64,000 bases of DNA from Xestospongia muta (Eukaryota; Porifera; Demospongiae; Haplosclerida; Petrosiidae), in assembly GCA_963693285.1 (NCBI GenBank), contig OY848917.1:13020192-13084191 (forward strand). The letters run 5' to 3'. Made by a program: the position numbers and the translations under genes. Positions within the stretch are counted from its first letter, which is position 1. Each line of letters begins with the position of its first letter. Below are positions 12,813-25,379 of the stretch, piece by piece. The notes below the pieces were generated by a model. It saw nothing but the letters and a program-made list of their open reading frames with translations, made no database searches and had not been told where the DNA came from.

Positions 12813-14619
12813 CTGTATTTAATGCATGCACTAACCTTTCAGTGTTATATGCTGGTGTAGCACCAAATTGTCTTATGCCGTCAACAATGTGTTCCATCAG
12901 ATGGATCTTTGTTTTTTTTAACATTTCAGGAGAATGTTCCTTGAAAAGAGAACTTTTGACAAATCTGTCTGAGCTCTTCATCATGAGTTGGATTGTAAAA
13001 TGTGCAATGCGTAACCATTTGTTACCTTTGAAAGACTAAACCAAAGAGCTTTCTCCTCAGCTGGCAGGTATGGAGCAATAATGAACATACAGATTTGGGC
13101 ACAAGCTTTGTAGTATCGGTCTAAGAATGATTTTTGATATCTATGAAGAAATTGTAAGTAAAAAAGCTTATCGTTGGTATCACAACACTTACCTACTGAT
13201 ATCTCCATGTATTTGTTGCTTTTGATAAGATCTCAGACTTGCCATCAGTTCTTTTAGTAAGTGTTTATATGGCCCTAACAACAATGTGTGTTATGATTCC
13301 ACACGTATGCTCTGATAGAGATCAACAGGTAGTGACAGTAAAGGATTGTGTTTTTCATGTAAACCATACTGTGTGCGCATTTCTGCTTTCTGTTTTCCAG
13401 TAGGAATCTCAGACATAATCAAATGGGCCTCACTAAGTGAGCAAATATGATCAACAACATCATGATTCACACGTTTGTCAACCTACACATTAACCCATAA
13501 CCTACCAATATGTGTATAACAAATAGGAACTCATGGTGCAAATACAGCAGTATTTGTTGGCTGTAGAACCTGCATGATTAAGAAGTTCGGAAGCTTGATG
13601 ATTGTTACACATAACTCCAATAACACAAGCAAAGACAATTGCACTACAATTTAGAAAGCCATTATAGCACAATACTCCTGAACTCTCCAGAAATTTCAAT
13701 CCTTGAACAATTGGTTCAGCCATTTTGATGACAGTGACCCTGTCAGATCAGCAAATGAAATGAATGTTCTGTAACTGAGAGTTAATTTGTCGAGGTAGTC
13801 CAACAAGAAGGAAACACCAAATGTTGGAGGCATGCCATTTCTTGCTAATGTTACCACTTGTATCGTCAATGTACAAAAGAATTGGTACTATCAGAACTGG
13901 TTTGCCTTGTGAATTTCCTTTCATTGGATGTGGCATGAGGTATGAACTACATTCCTGTGAAATAATATTGTTATTAGCTGCAGGCTACACATCTCCCTTG
14001 TCATGCCTGACAATCTCTTTACAATTTGCTGTGTTGGATTCCACCCAATAACATTGACTACGTTAGTCACCCCAACAACAGCTGTTAGTGGTTTAGTACA
14101 TGATTCATACCTAATAAAAGTACCATCTTGACAAGTCACTGACTTCCTTGTTATATTGTAAAATACATTAGGAAGCAAAAGTATATCGGTAACAACTAGG
14201 AAAGAACTGCTTGTCTCTTATGAAGTATTTTAAATAGTAAAACAGTCATTATCGATACCTCATACAACAGTTTCTCAATAAGACCATGTATAAGCCCATA
14301 TTGAAGATATAAAAAGACTACAGTCATGTACAAATATGTGATCACCATTTGATAAAATACACATTGGAGCTGAAAATCATTCATCCACCTCTCACCATGA
14401 TAAATGTCCCTATATGTAAATGGGCCAGAATATTCATCTTACCAGTTACCACTCATATTCCTCCTCAAACTCAAATTCTTTCTCCCTCTCACTGGCAATG
14501 TCTTCATTTTCTTGAAAATCTGCAAACTCAGTTTGAATTGCTTTGGAATCAAGCTTAGGCTGGTCAGTTTGGACACCAACATCTACCTGTTTGTTAATCC
14601 ATGTATTACTTGTTAGACA

Positions 14620-15520
14620 TCACATGCTGTCATAAGCTAACCTTTGTTGAAACAACATCATTACTTTTCTTATTATTGACATAGATCCTTTATAACAATT
14701 ATATACAATACCTTTTATACCATCCATCTTTAAAATGTAGATTTTTAGTTATCTTGTAGTTTCATTTTCTTTGTTCACGCTGTTGGGTAGTAATGATTCA
14801 ACTTTCAGCAAAATTATATCTTTCCTTATTCTTCCTATCATTCAACACCATATCAACTAGCGATGTGGAAAATGCTCAAAATAAAAGTCACTATGTTACT
14901 TTCTAGATCTTTTTGGCCATTATATACTTGCTATACAGTGTTCCAATGACATGTTTTATACAATAGCATTTCTGTATTAAAACATTTCTTGGCTGTAGAA
15001 TCAATATTGTATCGAGTATTTTCTACGTGCACGGATTTATGACTTAAAAATTGCGTACATTTGAATATTTGATAACATATTGCTAGTGATAACCATTCGA
15101 TATGATTTCATCATCGAACACTTGGTTGTGTATGGTGTTCAAAACATGGAATAGTTAATTACTTATTAACCTCAAGATTCCATATACCATATTAGGCAGC
15201 TGTTAAAATAACTGTGGTTTATGCAGATGTATCACAGGAAAACCAACTACAAGCCCTCTGAATCACTAGAATAGGCTTTGTCCAATTATACTTGTCTATT
15301 ATGTTATTCCCTAATACTGTTTCCTTGCATATTTTTCATTCAAATTTTTAATTCATCTGTTTAAGCACATTTATTTAAAATAGTTATTGCAATGAATAAA
15401 CATTTCTTTTTTAATGTAGACTATCTAAGCCTACACCTGTTAGGTTTAACCATCTTCTATGCCATACTGAACAGTTGTTCAACAGGGACAGAAGTAGTTA
15501 CTTCTATAAAACAATTTGAA
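14620..15520. other. No recognisable gene
   Basis: This AT-rich stretch upstream of the Tnp2-like pseudogene has no convincing exon, RNA gene or element end. It may hold further 5' exons of that pseudogene or 3' sequence of the next minus-strand remnant, but nothing can be supported. Confidence 0.4.
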
Positions 15521-15799
15521 CTAATTCCAATATTCATTTAAACTGACAAACATTAGCTTCATGAGTTGTTTGTTAATCAACCTACTATTTGCTATTTTTT
15601 TCCACAAATCATCTTTTAGATCAGATACAGCATCCTGTAAAAATAACAGTAATGGATAGCATTGTCTTGTATATGCAATGTCAAATACTAAGTAGCTTGT
15701 TAGAAGACATACCAGGCAATCACTGAAAGAACTTGTAGCAACCAGAGATGTCCTTTTACACCAACCACAAACTCTTGTAGATGCACCAATTATTACCAC
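15521..15799 (-). pseudogene. C-terminal module with (F/Y)xVF(D/N)IxY motif, copy 1
   Basis: The minus strand encodes 92 open residues containing SDCLVCLLTSYLVFDIAY, then PLLLFLQDAVSDLKDD. The same pattern, a hydrophobic run, YxVF(N/D) and a following aromatic-Pro or Thr-Arg, recurs at 18099-18388 and near 35510-35750, always on the minus strand. I recognise it as a recurring C-terminal part of transposon-linked or SAMD3-like proteins in invertebrates, but I cannot name the domain. The N-terminal exons of this copy were not identified. An acidic stretch (LREIDESLENIQAVT) is encoded near 16090-16000 on the same strand and could belong to it. Confidence 0.4.
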
Positions 15800-16661
15800 A
15801 AATTACAGTTCAAGCCTTTTTTTGTTCAATAAAGGTGTCTATACCTACTGTATTCTTTGAGAATAGAACAAGCTAGCAAAAATGAAAGAAAGAGAAAGCG
15901 TCTAACACCTGTCTCTTGCGGACAGGCTAGCACCTTCCTTTGTCTACCTTTCAGCCTTCCTCCTACACTTTATAATTTCATTTATTATATATTTCCATCC
16001 TCGTTTCTTTCTTCTCTTTCATCTTCTGATTTAGTCACTGCCTGTATGTTTTCCAAGGATTCATCTATCTCCCTTAGTATCAATATTTCCAATAACCTCT
16101 CTCTGCACAGCAAACAAGGCAAGGTTTGGTTAATACATCTGCACTACTATGCCATGCATTCATTTACACATGACTCACATCCAAGTATAGTTTTGCAGCA
16201 CTTCCTAATTATGACAATGACTACATGTTCTACATTGTGTTTTCTACAACTCTTGAACTTGCAATATACTGGTAAATGTATGGACTCAAACTAGTACTAC
16301 ATACATTTGCTTAAGTTGTTAAACTTGAATGAAGAAAACAAGTTGAATTTCCAATATTCATTGCTCTCAAGAAAGATATTTGTACACTGCAAAAACAGTT
16401 GTGGCACCTACCCATTAAATATAGTGGAAATCAGTTGTCTCAAATACCTCACCTCATACAGTGGAACTCTTAAGGTGGGTTCATAAAACTATACTTGTAT
16501 TTGTGTTGCATTCTTGGCGTTGCATCATCTAGTGTAGCATCAATCCTGTTTATTGAACTACTACTTAGCCCTCATAACTATAAACTCTTATCGGTACAAA
16601 ATGGAGAGTGAAATGTTGCTGCTTGAAAAAAAACAAAGAGCAATATGCAATCATTACAATT

Positions 16662-17604
16662 CTAATTAATCGAAAGATACTCTGGAAGTTCTATATATAT
16701 TGAAATTGGTTGGATATTCAGCTTTGCAATAGCTTTATATCTGGGAGTAAGCCAATATAGAACAGCTGCAACTTGTTTTCCTAAATGTCCTTCTCTTTCT
16801 GCTTGTTCCACTGTTGTGCATTTCTTTCTTGACTGTCTTTGAGACTTCTTAGAATGGCTTCATCTATCTTATCACCTTTATTTACCTTCCTTTTCTTAGC
16901 TGGTTGGTGAGGTTACTAGTTGATGGAGTTGTTGGATAGTCAGCAATGCTAATTGATGGGGAAAGCAGAGCAGACTCTTCACTTGTACCTCTTGATGAAA
17001 TATCTTCAGGGCATGGTGATACAAAGGTTTCATTATCAGTTATCTCGAGTTGATTGCTGTATTTAAAAGTACTTTAAATTTTATACTGTAATGTTACATT
17101 TTGATTACCTTTGTTCATTCTCTGTGTCAACCAGACTTTGTAATGTCTGAGAGTCTTTGGAGAAGTTGGTATGTGTTCTATGTAATAATGTTTATAAGCA
17201 CTGACAAGATTAAATTGAAAATATCTCATGGTCTGTGATAAACTGGATCTTTCAAAAAACATGTTGTCAAAAGACACAATACATACATTGGGCCAGAATC
17301 ACCACATTTCTTGAATTTAATATTTTAAGTTCTTTTGCAAGCTTATCCCTCAATGCTTTCCACTTCTTCATACACTCATGTACGGACAATTGTTCAACCT
17401 GATTTTCAAAAATAGTCATGATTATGCAATTCAAAATACTATGACAAAAGTATAATATTTTTGTTTGCTGTTTCTTCAGTTATGTGGGCTAGCCACTTCT
17501 GTCCATGTATTTTCTCTTGTTCTTGCATCCTTGTAGCTTTGGCTAGATACTTGCCACAAGCAATGGAAACAACAAACAGCCTCGATAAGTTCCTTGTCTG
17601 CCAT
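16662..17604 (-). pseudogene. MADF-BESS type DNA-binding protein, disrupted
   Basis: The ATG at 17604 opens MADKELIEAVCCFHCLWQVS and continues through YKDARTRENTWTEV, the first half of a MADF (Myb/SANT-like) domain. A second exon starting at 17398 gives SVHECMKKWKALRDKLAKEL, and a third part gives KCGDSGPMYV and FLKDPVYHRP. A linker rich in Ser/Thr/Pro (17060-16895) and a basic KKRKVNKGDK segment follow. A BESS-like end (GKQVAAVLYWLTPRYKAIAK) is encoded before the TAG at 16662-16664. The frame breaks between LNSR and KCGD and again before GHLGK, and the first donor is unclear. MADF proteins often accompany PIF/Harbinger transposons, so this may be an element gene; no DDE nuclease is visible. 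Confidence 0.65.
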
Positions 17605-18098
17605 AAAACACATTGATGTGTCAAAACATGTGGTTATTGAAATCTGATTGGCTGAATGCATTGTTTGGAACAGCAAGATGAAAATCAATTCTACCCTTGC
17701 GTTGTGACACATCATGTTTGTGCATCATACATGCATTTTGTTCATAAATTGACGTGTGTATACATCACCATGCGACACAAGGCTTTGTGTCATTATGTGA
17801 ACCAGCCTTTAGCCCCTGGTATGATTTTCCACTTATCAGGATGGTATTTTACCATTAATAACAATGTGTTAATTTCTTTAAGAATGATGTTAATCAAAAA
17901 TACAATCTAGTAAATGAAATGTAACCAATGTTATAGCAAAAAATAACATTATTATTATAATGCAGATGCAATACAAAGCATTTTTGAGTGTATAAGCCTG
18001 AAATTGTAGCCAATACCATTAAAAATTAATAATGTGCTATAGACGAGTAAATTTATAAGCAATCCACTGTTTTTGTTCCTGATCAGTGGTGACCTGTG

Positions 18099-18388
18099 TT
18101 AGCTCTGAGTCTTCGACAAAAGTGATGCAACCTTTTGGTCTATCTTTGCTGGGACAGTATTTAGAACTATGATATCTAATGCTGTAAGAGCCTTTTGAAT
18201 ACCTTTTGGATATTCCATATTGAACACATAAAATGCTGGCATTAGACTCAAAAGAACTTTGACTAGCATATTACAATTACATATGACTTGACATTCTACA
18301 ACTAGAATAGCAGCTGAATCACAGATGAGGACAGTTGGAGTAGACAGACTGACTTGTGAAACAATGGCATCAATATCAACTGATTTCT
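18099..18388 (-). pseudogene. C-terminal module with AFYVFNMEYP motif, copy 2
   Basis: A minus-strand exon preceded by an AG acceptor encodes STPTVLICDSAAILVVECQV, then LLSLMPAFYVFNMEYPKG and LTALDIIVLNTVPAK, ending at TAA 18099-18101. It shares its pattern with 15521-15799 and 35510-35750 and is the best preserved of the three, with no internal stop. The rest of its gene would lie upstream (higher coordinates), where I recognise nothing; 18400-20640 holds no supported gene. Confidence 0.45.
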
Positions 18389-20643
18389 GTTAACAACAAA
18401 TTAAAACATCATCATAATCATTATTTAAATTGTACACTATATACTTTGTGGTCATGAAATGCCAAAACATATGTCATACCTTATTATAGATGCAACACAA
18501 GCATTGGCTAAGTGCCAGCATCTGAGTGACCTACCCACCTATACCAGCTTGACCATACATACCTTACCTCCATTGGACCGTCTATCAATCCACTTTCAAA
18601 TCATTGACAATTAATAATACAATTGCAGTTTTTACAACAATCAATTTGATGTAACCACTCTTACTCTTCAAGCATTCACAGGGAATATATTCTACCTCCA
18701 CTATTTTTTCATAGTGTATATACTAGTATATTGCTGTATGTAGATGCAATCTTTATTACAATGTGATCTCTGCAACTTACACTCCCTCAACAAACTGTAT
18801 AAAAGCACCATTAAAAAAGAAAAGTATTCTATGCAATATAAATAATCCTATAATTATATAATTAGCTATGATAATTCATTGTAATTTCAATAGATCATAA
18901 AATTGATATTGTTGTAGTAATGTGTGAGCAAAGCACTCATTATTTTCTATTTGTAAGTAACTGTAATTCTCATTAGAAATCAATCCTTTTTTCTTCAATA
19001 ATTTTATTGGTCTTATTAATCAAATTGAGTGTTACTGTGTTATATGAGAATCCTAAACAGAATTTCTACTTAGTATGTTTTTCAACTTGCAATTTATCAA
19101 CAACATTTTTATCAAAGCACTAAATTGACAGCGCAAATTCTATTAGTAACTCAACATTTTGAAGTATCATTTTTTGTTTTCGTAATTCACACAGCTATGA
19201 TTTTTCTCAAACAGCAACTGTATTGTTTCCAATGAAGCAATATCTTTGACACGTATGAATCAATTTCTTGTGTAGGTAGTTAGTCTGATGGTCAGATAAA
19301 CTTTGGTGAGTTCTTTGCTTCTGGAAAAAGCACTATTATCAACATCTTATTTGGCATTTTATACCTAAAATAACTACTGTCATCTTGTTGATGATTAATG
19401 TATATGTATTTTAGCTTTTTGACTCTACTTTGAGAAGTAGGTATCCTTACTTCATTATCACATGCAGAATTTTAATATAATGTCTTTACTTCATAACCTC
19501 GCAAAATTTTACCAGTGAACTCATTGTTTCAAAATAGTAATTGTGTAAAGCAGATACTGCTGCTTATATTAATGATACAATGTATCAGCTTCCTTGTTTT
19601 TATACCATCGCTAGTTTTGCCTTTAAGTACTTGTATTTCAAGGCAGAGTGTCTTTGCTGTCCTATACAGAATGGAAATTTACCTCTAAAAACATTTTAAA
19701 CCCATTACATCTTTGCAGCAATCATTGCATCCAAATTTTGAAGTATGTTATTAGTCCTAACAGCATAGTTTATTGCTTAAAATTCAGGGAGCCCTTTATA
19801 TTTTACAACAAGCCATTATATCCTAAGTTGTGTAGAGATATTTGGTATGATCAACAAAGGTGACTGTGTTATATGAGAATCATAAACAGAATATCCAGTT
19901 TATACATTTTCAAAGTTACAAAAGAATTCTCCCACCAGATGCAACAGTCCCTGTTACTGGTAAGAATGGACAAATTCCTCCACGTCAAGCTAATCAAAGG
20001 CTGCTACTGCTTACTAGTTATTTGTGGCTTTAATATACCACTCTGTGCAGTGCAGTCTACTATCTACTTCTTCATAAACAACTTCATTGTCTGTAAGAAA
20101 TGATTTAAAGCAGCGCTAAATTTTAATTAACAACTTTTCACGCTAATTTCTATTAGTGGTGTGTATGTTAATAGCTTGTTAATATTCTATTCACAGCACC
20201 TCCAAGAATAAATAAAAATTATATAGTTCTCTTCTTAAACATTTCTTTGAGGACTTTTCAATAATTTACATGTTACTCTTTGGTCTATATGAACAATTTT
20301 TCTATTAGCTTGACATTGCTTCCTAGGCAACCTCTCATTTGCTGAGTGTCCATAAATTAAACTGGACACATGAAAATATGTCTTTTCCCGACCTTATAGA
20401 GACGATTTTGGCTTATGTGTTAATATTTTATTGGTTAACCTACAATTTCACTATATTTGCTTTAATACATGCTGATATGAATAATTCAAAGTTACACATG
20501 AAATACAATGGTAAGCACTTGTATCTAACATGCTAAAACTATTGAATGTAATGATATTTACAATGTGTGTTATATGATGATCATGATTGAATTAATCAAC
20601 CCAATCAATTTCTTAAACAAATAAACAAGTAAATTATCTATAA

Positions 20644-21290
20644 CAGGGTTGGAAATAGCAGAACAATCCTAAGTGAGCAAATTGAGCACCATAACTCCCA
20701 AACTAGTCGATTTTGGTGAGCAATGAGCACTACTGACTTTAATACAAAAAAATGTTTATAGACATAAAAAATTACAAACACTAAACATAATACAATAAGG
20801 AACTACAAAAAGTCACCATCATGATCATCAGTACCACATTCATTTATTTCTGAATCGTCACTGCTATAATCCTTTTCATAATCACTATCCATATTTTAAA
20901 TTCTACACACACTTGCAAAACATCAGATTCTTATTTTCATCATACAAAAGCCATTGCCACCTGTATAACCATTTCCTTTGAAAATTTCACTAATATTTCT
21001 TTCTGGAAGGATCTTGAGTCGGGTCATCCAAAGATGAAGTACTTGTACTTATACTAGTTGAGCTTCCAGAGCACAGAGACTGAGAAGAAGAGAAACCAAA
21101 TTGCCATAAACTTGCTTGGTTTGATTCCATTTAATATTAACATGTGCCAGTATGAAGGGTAGAGTTTTAATTAAAATAATAAAATCGTGCATGTTTTGCT
21201 CACTATTTGGCTAATTTTGTAATAAAATAGTGCTCATTAGTGAAAGAATGGTGCAAATTGTGCACATGTGCACTGTTATTTCCTACCCTG
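20644..21290 (-). mobile_element. 647-bp hAT element with 8-bp target duplication
   Basis: It begins CAGGGTTGGAAATAGCAG and ends with the near-perfect reverse complement CTGTTATTTCCTACCCTG, a classic hAT terminal repeat. ATCTATAA is present at 20636-20643 and at 21291-21298, a perfect 8-bp duplication. The minus strand keeps an N-terminal remnant of 46 codons (ATG 21130; NQASLWQFGFSSSQS) and an acidic remnant near 20890-20800 (DYSSDDSEINECGTDDHDGD). The core is deleted, so the element is non-autonomous. Its right-hand 70 bp also occur in the two tandem copies downstream, without the left part. Confidence 0.9.
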
Positions 21291-22430
21291 ATCTATAATG
21301 TTTCATCAGTTTAACTATCTTATTAACAATCATCAATCTCTTATAACAAAATTGTACCTACACTGTAAATCATGCTTTCAGGGCTTTCCTTGCCAATGGC
21401 ATCAATTACTCACGTGGTTAAAAGGATAATGTCTATGTGAATACTTCATATTGTCTTGGAAAACAATTCAGCCATGACTTCATTATTATAAAAATTTTCT
21501 CAGTATGTTTCCAAATACTGATTTAAGATAAAAGATATGTTGATATCTGCTCGCAATTTCTGTTATAGTGCATTCAATGATTTTAATATTATAACAGTTT
21601 AAAGTGCTTTGCCTGTATAATAGACAAACAACCAAACCAAGTACTTTACACATACAGAGGTGGTGAGGCTAAACAATTTACTACTACTATTTGACTACCT
21701 GTGCATGTAAAATTCGTTGCCTTGACTTGTCTCTGAAAGATGAATCTGATGAAGATACAGAACAGTGGGTATTGATTAACCTCTTTCTCTTTGGTCAATG
21801 TTGTAAGCTAGTGTGGTAATATCATAGTCACTGTGACTTTATCCCCAGATTATGAACTACGTGTGTCTGAAGGATATTGGTATTTTTTATTGCACAGAAC
21901 AATAATGTCTTCATGAGTGAAGACGTTTCACAGCTAAGAGACATATTATTGTCACTACAAGTGCTTATTGGTAGGAGTGTCTGGATTATGAAAATTTGGA
22001 TTTCCTCCTCTTTACAATGCATTTGTATGCACTTTGAAAGAATGATTATATTATACAAAGTGATATATTCAATTGTCTACTTTGCGAAGCACTTTGATAT
22101 TAATTATCGTCTTTGTTATAATACCGTATGTACCACGTTTAATTGCATGTTCCCAAGTCTCAAATGTTAATAGTGAAATTTTAATCTTAGTATCTGTCTT
22201 TTCTGATTAATTTCACTATTGCTGCAAGCATTTTGTTTTGATTGGAGCGGAATATACAATAATACTTCAGCAAGAAACAGTATGTATTTGGTTAAATTGA
22301 TAGTTGTCACCTGTTAATTAATGATTTTGTAAAAACAATGTGGAGTTAGAAGACCTACAGTATTTTCTTAGTAAACACGATATATGCAATGTTAACCAGC
22401 ATCTTCTAGAACTATAGATCTTATCCTTTT
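21221..22430. repeat. Tandem 2.2-2.5 kb repeat, unit A (partial)
   Basis: This unit is near-identical to stretches starting at about 23453 and 25973. It starts inside the hAT element (ataaaatagtgctcattag), contains the common block atcatgctttcagggctttcc and ends near a tctagaactatagatc tract. Two open stretches are kept in all three units on the plus strand. One is 85 codons, starting MSEDVSQLRDILLSLQ in this copy (longer frame from 21877). The other is a short piece encoding TTCACKIRCLDLSLKDESDE near 21695-21755. Unit A lacks the upstream part (22870-23450) seen in B and C. Confidence 0.85.
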
Positions 22431-22869
22431 TATTGTAATATGTTTGATATCTGCTCTACTTCAAGCTGGTATGATTGCAGGGCTAACTTCTAATTATATG
22501 AACAGATGTTAAAATAATAATCAGGTATTTTCTTTTGCAATTTAAGGCAGCTATAAAACCATGTGGTTCTGAAAAAAACTTTTAATAAAGAAGGTTTCAT
22601 CAAGGTAAGCAACCAGCTTATTCTCTTGACAGTTTTTCATCATTTGATGAAGGTAAGTGTCCTCTGTTCAATAATGCGAGATTGTTCATAGTAGTGACGT
22701 CTGTCAACCACTATCTTGTGTCTGTTCCTGTACCAAGGATGTGGAAATATATTTTCAGTCTTAGGACAATTGTCCTATGACTGAAGATATGACTGGACAA
22801 ATTTCAAATGTTTCTTACACTAAGCTAACCAAAATTCAATTACATTACATTAAAATTATGATTACGTTA

Positions 22870-24650
22870 TATTAAATTATAAAAGGAATGTCTATAAAAG
22901 TACACGAAGACAAAGGTATTTAATTAGTTTTGAATTTAATCTAAGCTGCTGATTCACCTAAAATTAAGAAGAAAAAGATTATCAATTAATGAATGGCAAA
23001 ATTTACCAGTTCTTGGTTCTCTCTAATATTTCTTAGTTTTTTTTTCATATTGAGATAATTTGGATAGAGATGTCAATTTTTCTCTTTTTCTGTTTGGATG
23101 TATGCCATCACTCTTATAAATAAAAGAAATTTACATATGAGATACATTTAAAATCAAATCAAGTATGTATACCTTTCTTTTCCTAATGTTATCTGTTGAT
23201 GGTACAAGTGCCTATATATGATTAAGCATGGTATAAAACATATGATGACTGAATGGACATAATATAATACATGCAGCAAATAATTCACCATGCTTCATCA
23301 TATTTTTAAAGCATCATATGTCATTTTCTTTATATGTATCATCCTTAGTGATTAGCACAAGATTGTCATTAAATGCAGTAAATGTGAATACTTTATTCTT
23401 ATTGTCTTGCAAAACAATTCAGCCGTGACTTCATTATTATTTTAAAAATTAATAAAATAGTGCTTATTAGTGAAAGAATGGTGCAAATTTGCGCACATGT
23501 GCACTGTTATTTCCTACCCTGATCAGTTTAACTATCTTATTAACAATCATCAATTTCTTATAACAAAATTGTACCTACACTGTAAATCATGCTTTCAGGG
23601 CTTTCCTTGCCAATGGCATCAATTACTCACGTGGTTAAAGGATAATGTCTATATGAATACTTCATATTGTCTTGGAAAACAATTCAGCCATGACTTCATT
23701 ATTATAAAAAAATTTCTCAGTATGTTTCCAAACACTGATTTAAGATAAAAGATATGTTGATATCTGCTCACATTTTCTGTTATTGTGCATTCAATGATTT
23801 TAATATTATAACAGTTTGAAGTGCTTTGCATGTATAATAGACAAACAAACAAACCAAGTACTTTACACATACAGAGGTGGTGAGGCTAAACAATTTACTA
23901 CTACTATTTGACTACCTGTGCATGTAAAATTCGTTGCCTTGACTTGTCTCTGAAAGATGAATCTGATGAAGATACAGAACAGTGGGTATTGATTAACCTC
24001 TTTCTCTTTGGTCGATGTTGTAAGCTAGTGTGGTAATATCATGGTCACTGTGACTTTATCCCCAGATTATGAACTACGTGTGTCTGAAGGATATCAGTAT
24101 TTTTTATTGCACAGAACAATAATGTCTTCATGAGTGAAGACTTTTCCCTGTTAAGAGACATATTATTGTCACTACAAATGCTTATTGGTAGGAGTGTCTG
24201 GATTATGAAAATTTGGATTTCCTCCTCTTTTCAATGCATTTGCATACACTTTGAAAGAATGATTATATTATACAGAGTGATATATTCAATTGTCTACTTT
24301 GCGAAGCACTTTGATATTAATTATTGTCTTTGTTATAATACTGTATGTACAATGTTTAATTGTATGTTCCCAAGTCTCAAATGTTAATAGTGAAATTTTA
24401 ATCTTAGTATCTGTCTTTTCTGATTAATTTCACTATTACTGCAAGTATTTTGTCTTGATTGCAGGGGAATATACTATAATATTTCAGCAAGAAACAGTAT
24501 ATATTTTGTTAAATTGATAGTTATCTCTTGTTAATTAATGATTATGTAGAAGACAAAGTGTAGAGTTAGATTATGGCTGCCTACAGTATTTTCTCAGTAA
24601 ACAAGATATATGCAATGTTAACCAGCATCTTCTAGAACCATAGATCTGAT
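22870..24650. repeat. Tandem 2.2-2.5 kb repeat, unit B
   Basis: This unit matches unit C over its whole length, from gtacacgaagacaaaggtat near 22900 to the end of the common block, and matches unit A from about 23453. It carries only the last 70 bp of the hAT terminal repeat. The 85-codon frame is at 24130-24387 (MSEDFSLLRDILLSLQMLIG). A short internal repeat (tttgcacaagattgtcattaaatg type) also occurs near 23340 and 25085. About 700 bp of other sequence separate it from unit C. Confidence 0.85.
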
Positions 24651-25379
24651 TTTGTTTTTTTGCTAAGTAAAGTGTTTTAATCTTTCTATGGAAAGCTTAC
24701 ATGAACATGTTAGTATTGACAATTGCACTAACACAATGAGAAAATGCCCAACTAGTGACATGTGGTACGTAAGTGTCGTTAAAGTATGTATAAGACATAA
24801 TATGCTTACAGCTAAGCAGATAGGATAACTTTATCCATCTGACCATCCTTCTTCTTTCCATCCTTCATTACTAATTATGGGTTGTGAGCAAGCATGGAGT
24901 TAACACATCACTTGTTAACTTGAGTATTATCAGTATCTCAGCAAAAGAAAATCAACGTCAAATGAAATGACAATTATTTCTCGATTATGGTTACAATAGT
25001 TATTTTGGAATTGTTGTAATCATGTTGGTCCATTCAGTAAAGCCTCATGTGTCATTTTCTTTATATGTATCATTCTTGGTGATTTGCACAAGATTATCAT
25101 TAAATGCAGTAAATGTGAATACTTCGTTTTTATTGTCTTGCAAAACAATTCAGCCATGACTTCATTATTATAAACATTTTCTCAGTATGTTTGCCACTAC
25201 TGATTTAAGATAAAAGAGTTATGAGATAATTGACTTAATAGCCTCTATGCTTATTGAAAGTGAATAAGTAATCACAATGTTATTAATTTTGTCTCAGTTA
25301 ATATATAGAACTTATCACAAAATAAACAAGAAAACAAACAAAGTAAGCTAACCAAAATTATAATTACATTACATTAAAT

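Larger units (their letters stand above)
11985..14602 (-). pseudogene. Tnp2-like (CACTA/EnSpm superfamily) transposase, multi-exon, inactivated
   Basis: Minus-strand exons read in order. An acidic N-terminal exon lies at about 14602-14458 (VDVGVQTD...). The core exon at about 13960-13510 contains PILLYIDDTSGNISKKW, LPRQINS, NIHF, MAEPIVQGLK and the ASELLNH..TANKYCCIC motif. Further exons contain QYGLHEKHNPLL and HTLLLGPYKHLLKELM (about 13480-13195), YLPAEEKALWFSLSK (about 13140-13030) and HLMEHIVDGIRQFG (to 12836). The next lies at 12217-12074 (TESFNGLMRMQNKYGNKQAP) and the last at about 12027-11985. The codon split NTE-R-TESFN shows that 12835-12218 is a real intron, now holding a hAT element. 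Inactivating changes are TGA after NIHFIC, TAA before HTLLLG, and a frame change near 13030. The Tnp2 assignment is by pattern memory. Confidence 0.6.

Noticed and set aside
15857..16294. Plus-strand frame of 145 codons
   Set aside because: It is low-complexity, has no conserved motif, and lies opposite possible minus-strand exons of the transposon remnants.
19025..20170. Short repeated motif (gtgttatatgagaatc...aaacagaat) at about 19035 and 19866
   Set aside because: Similarity covers only about 35 bp with weak continuation. That is too little to define a duplication or element.
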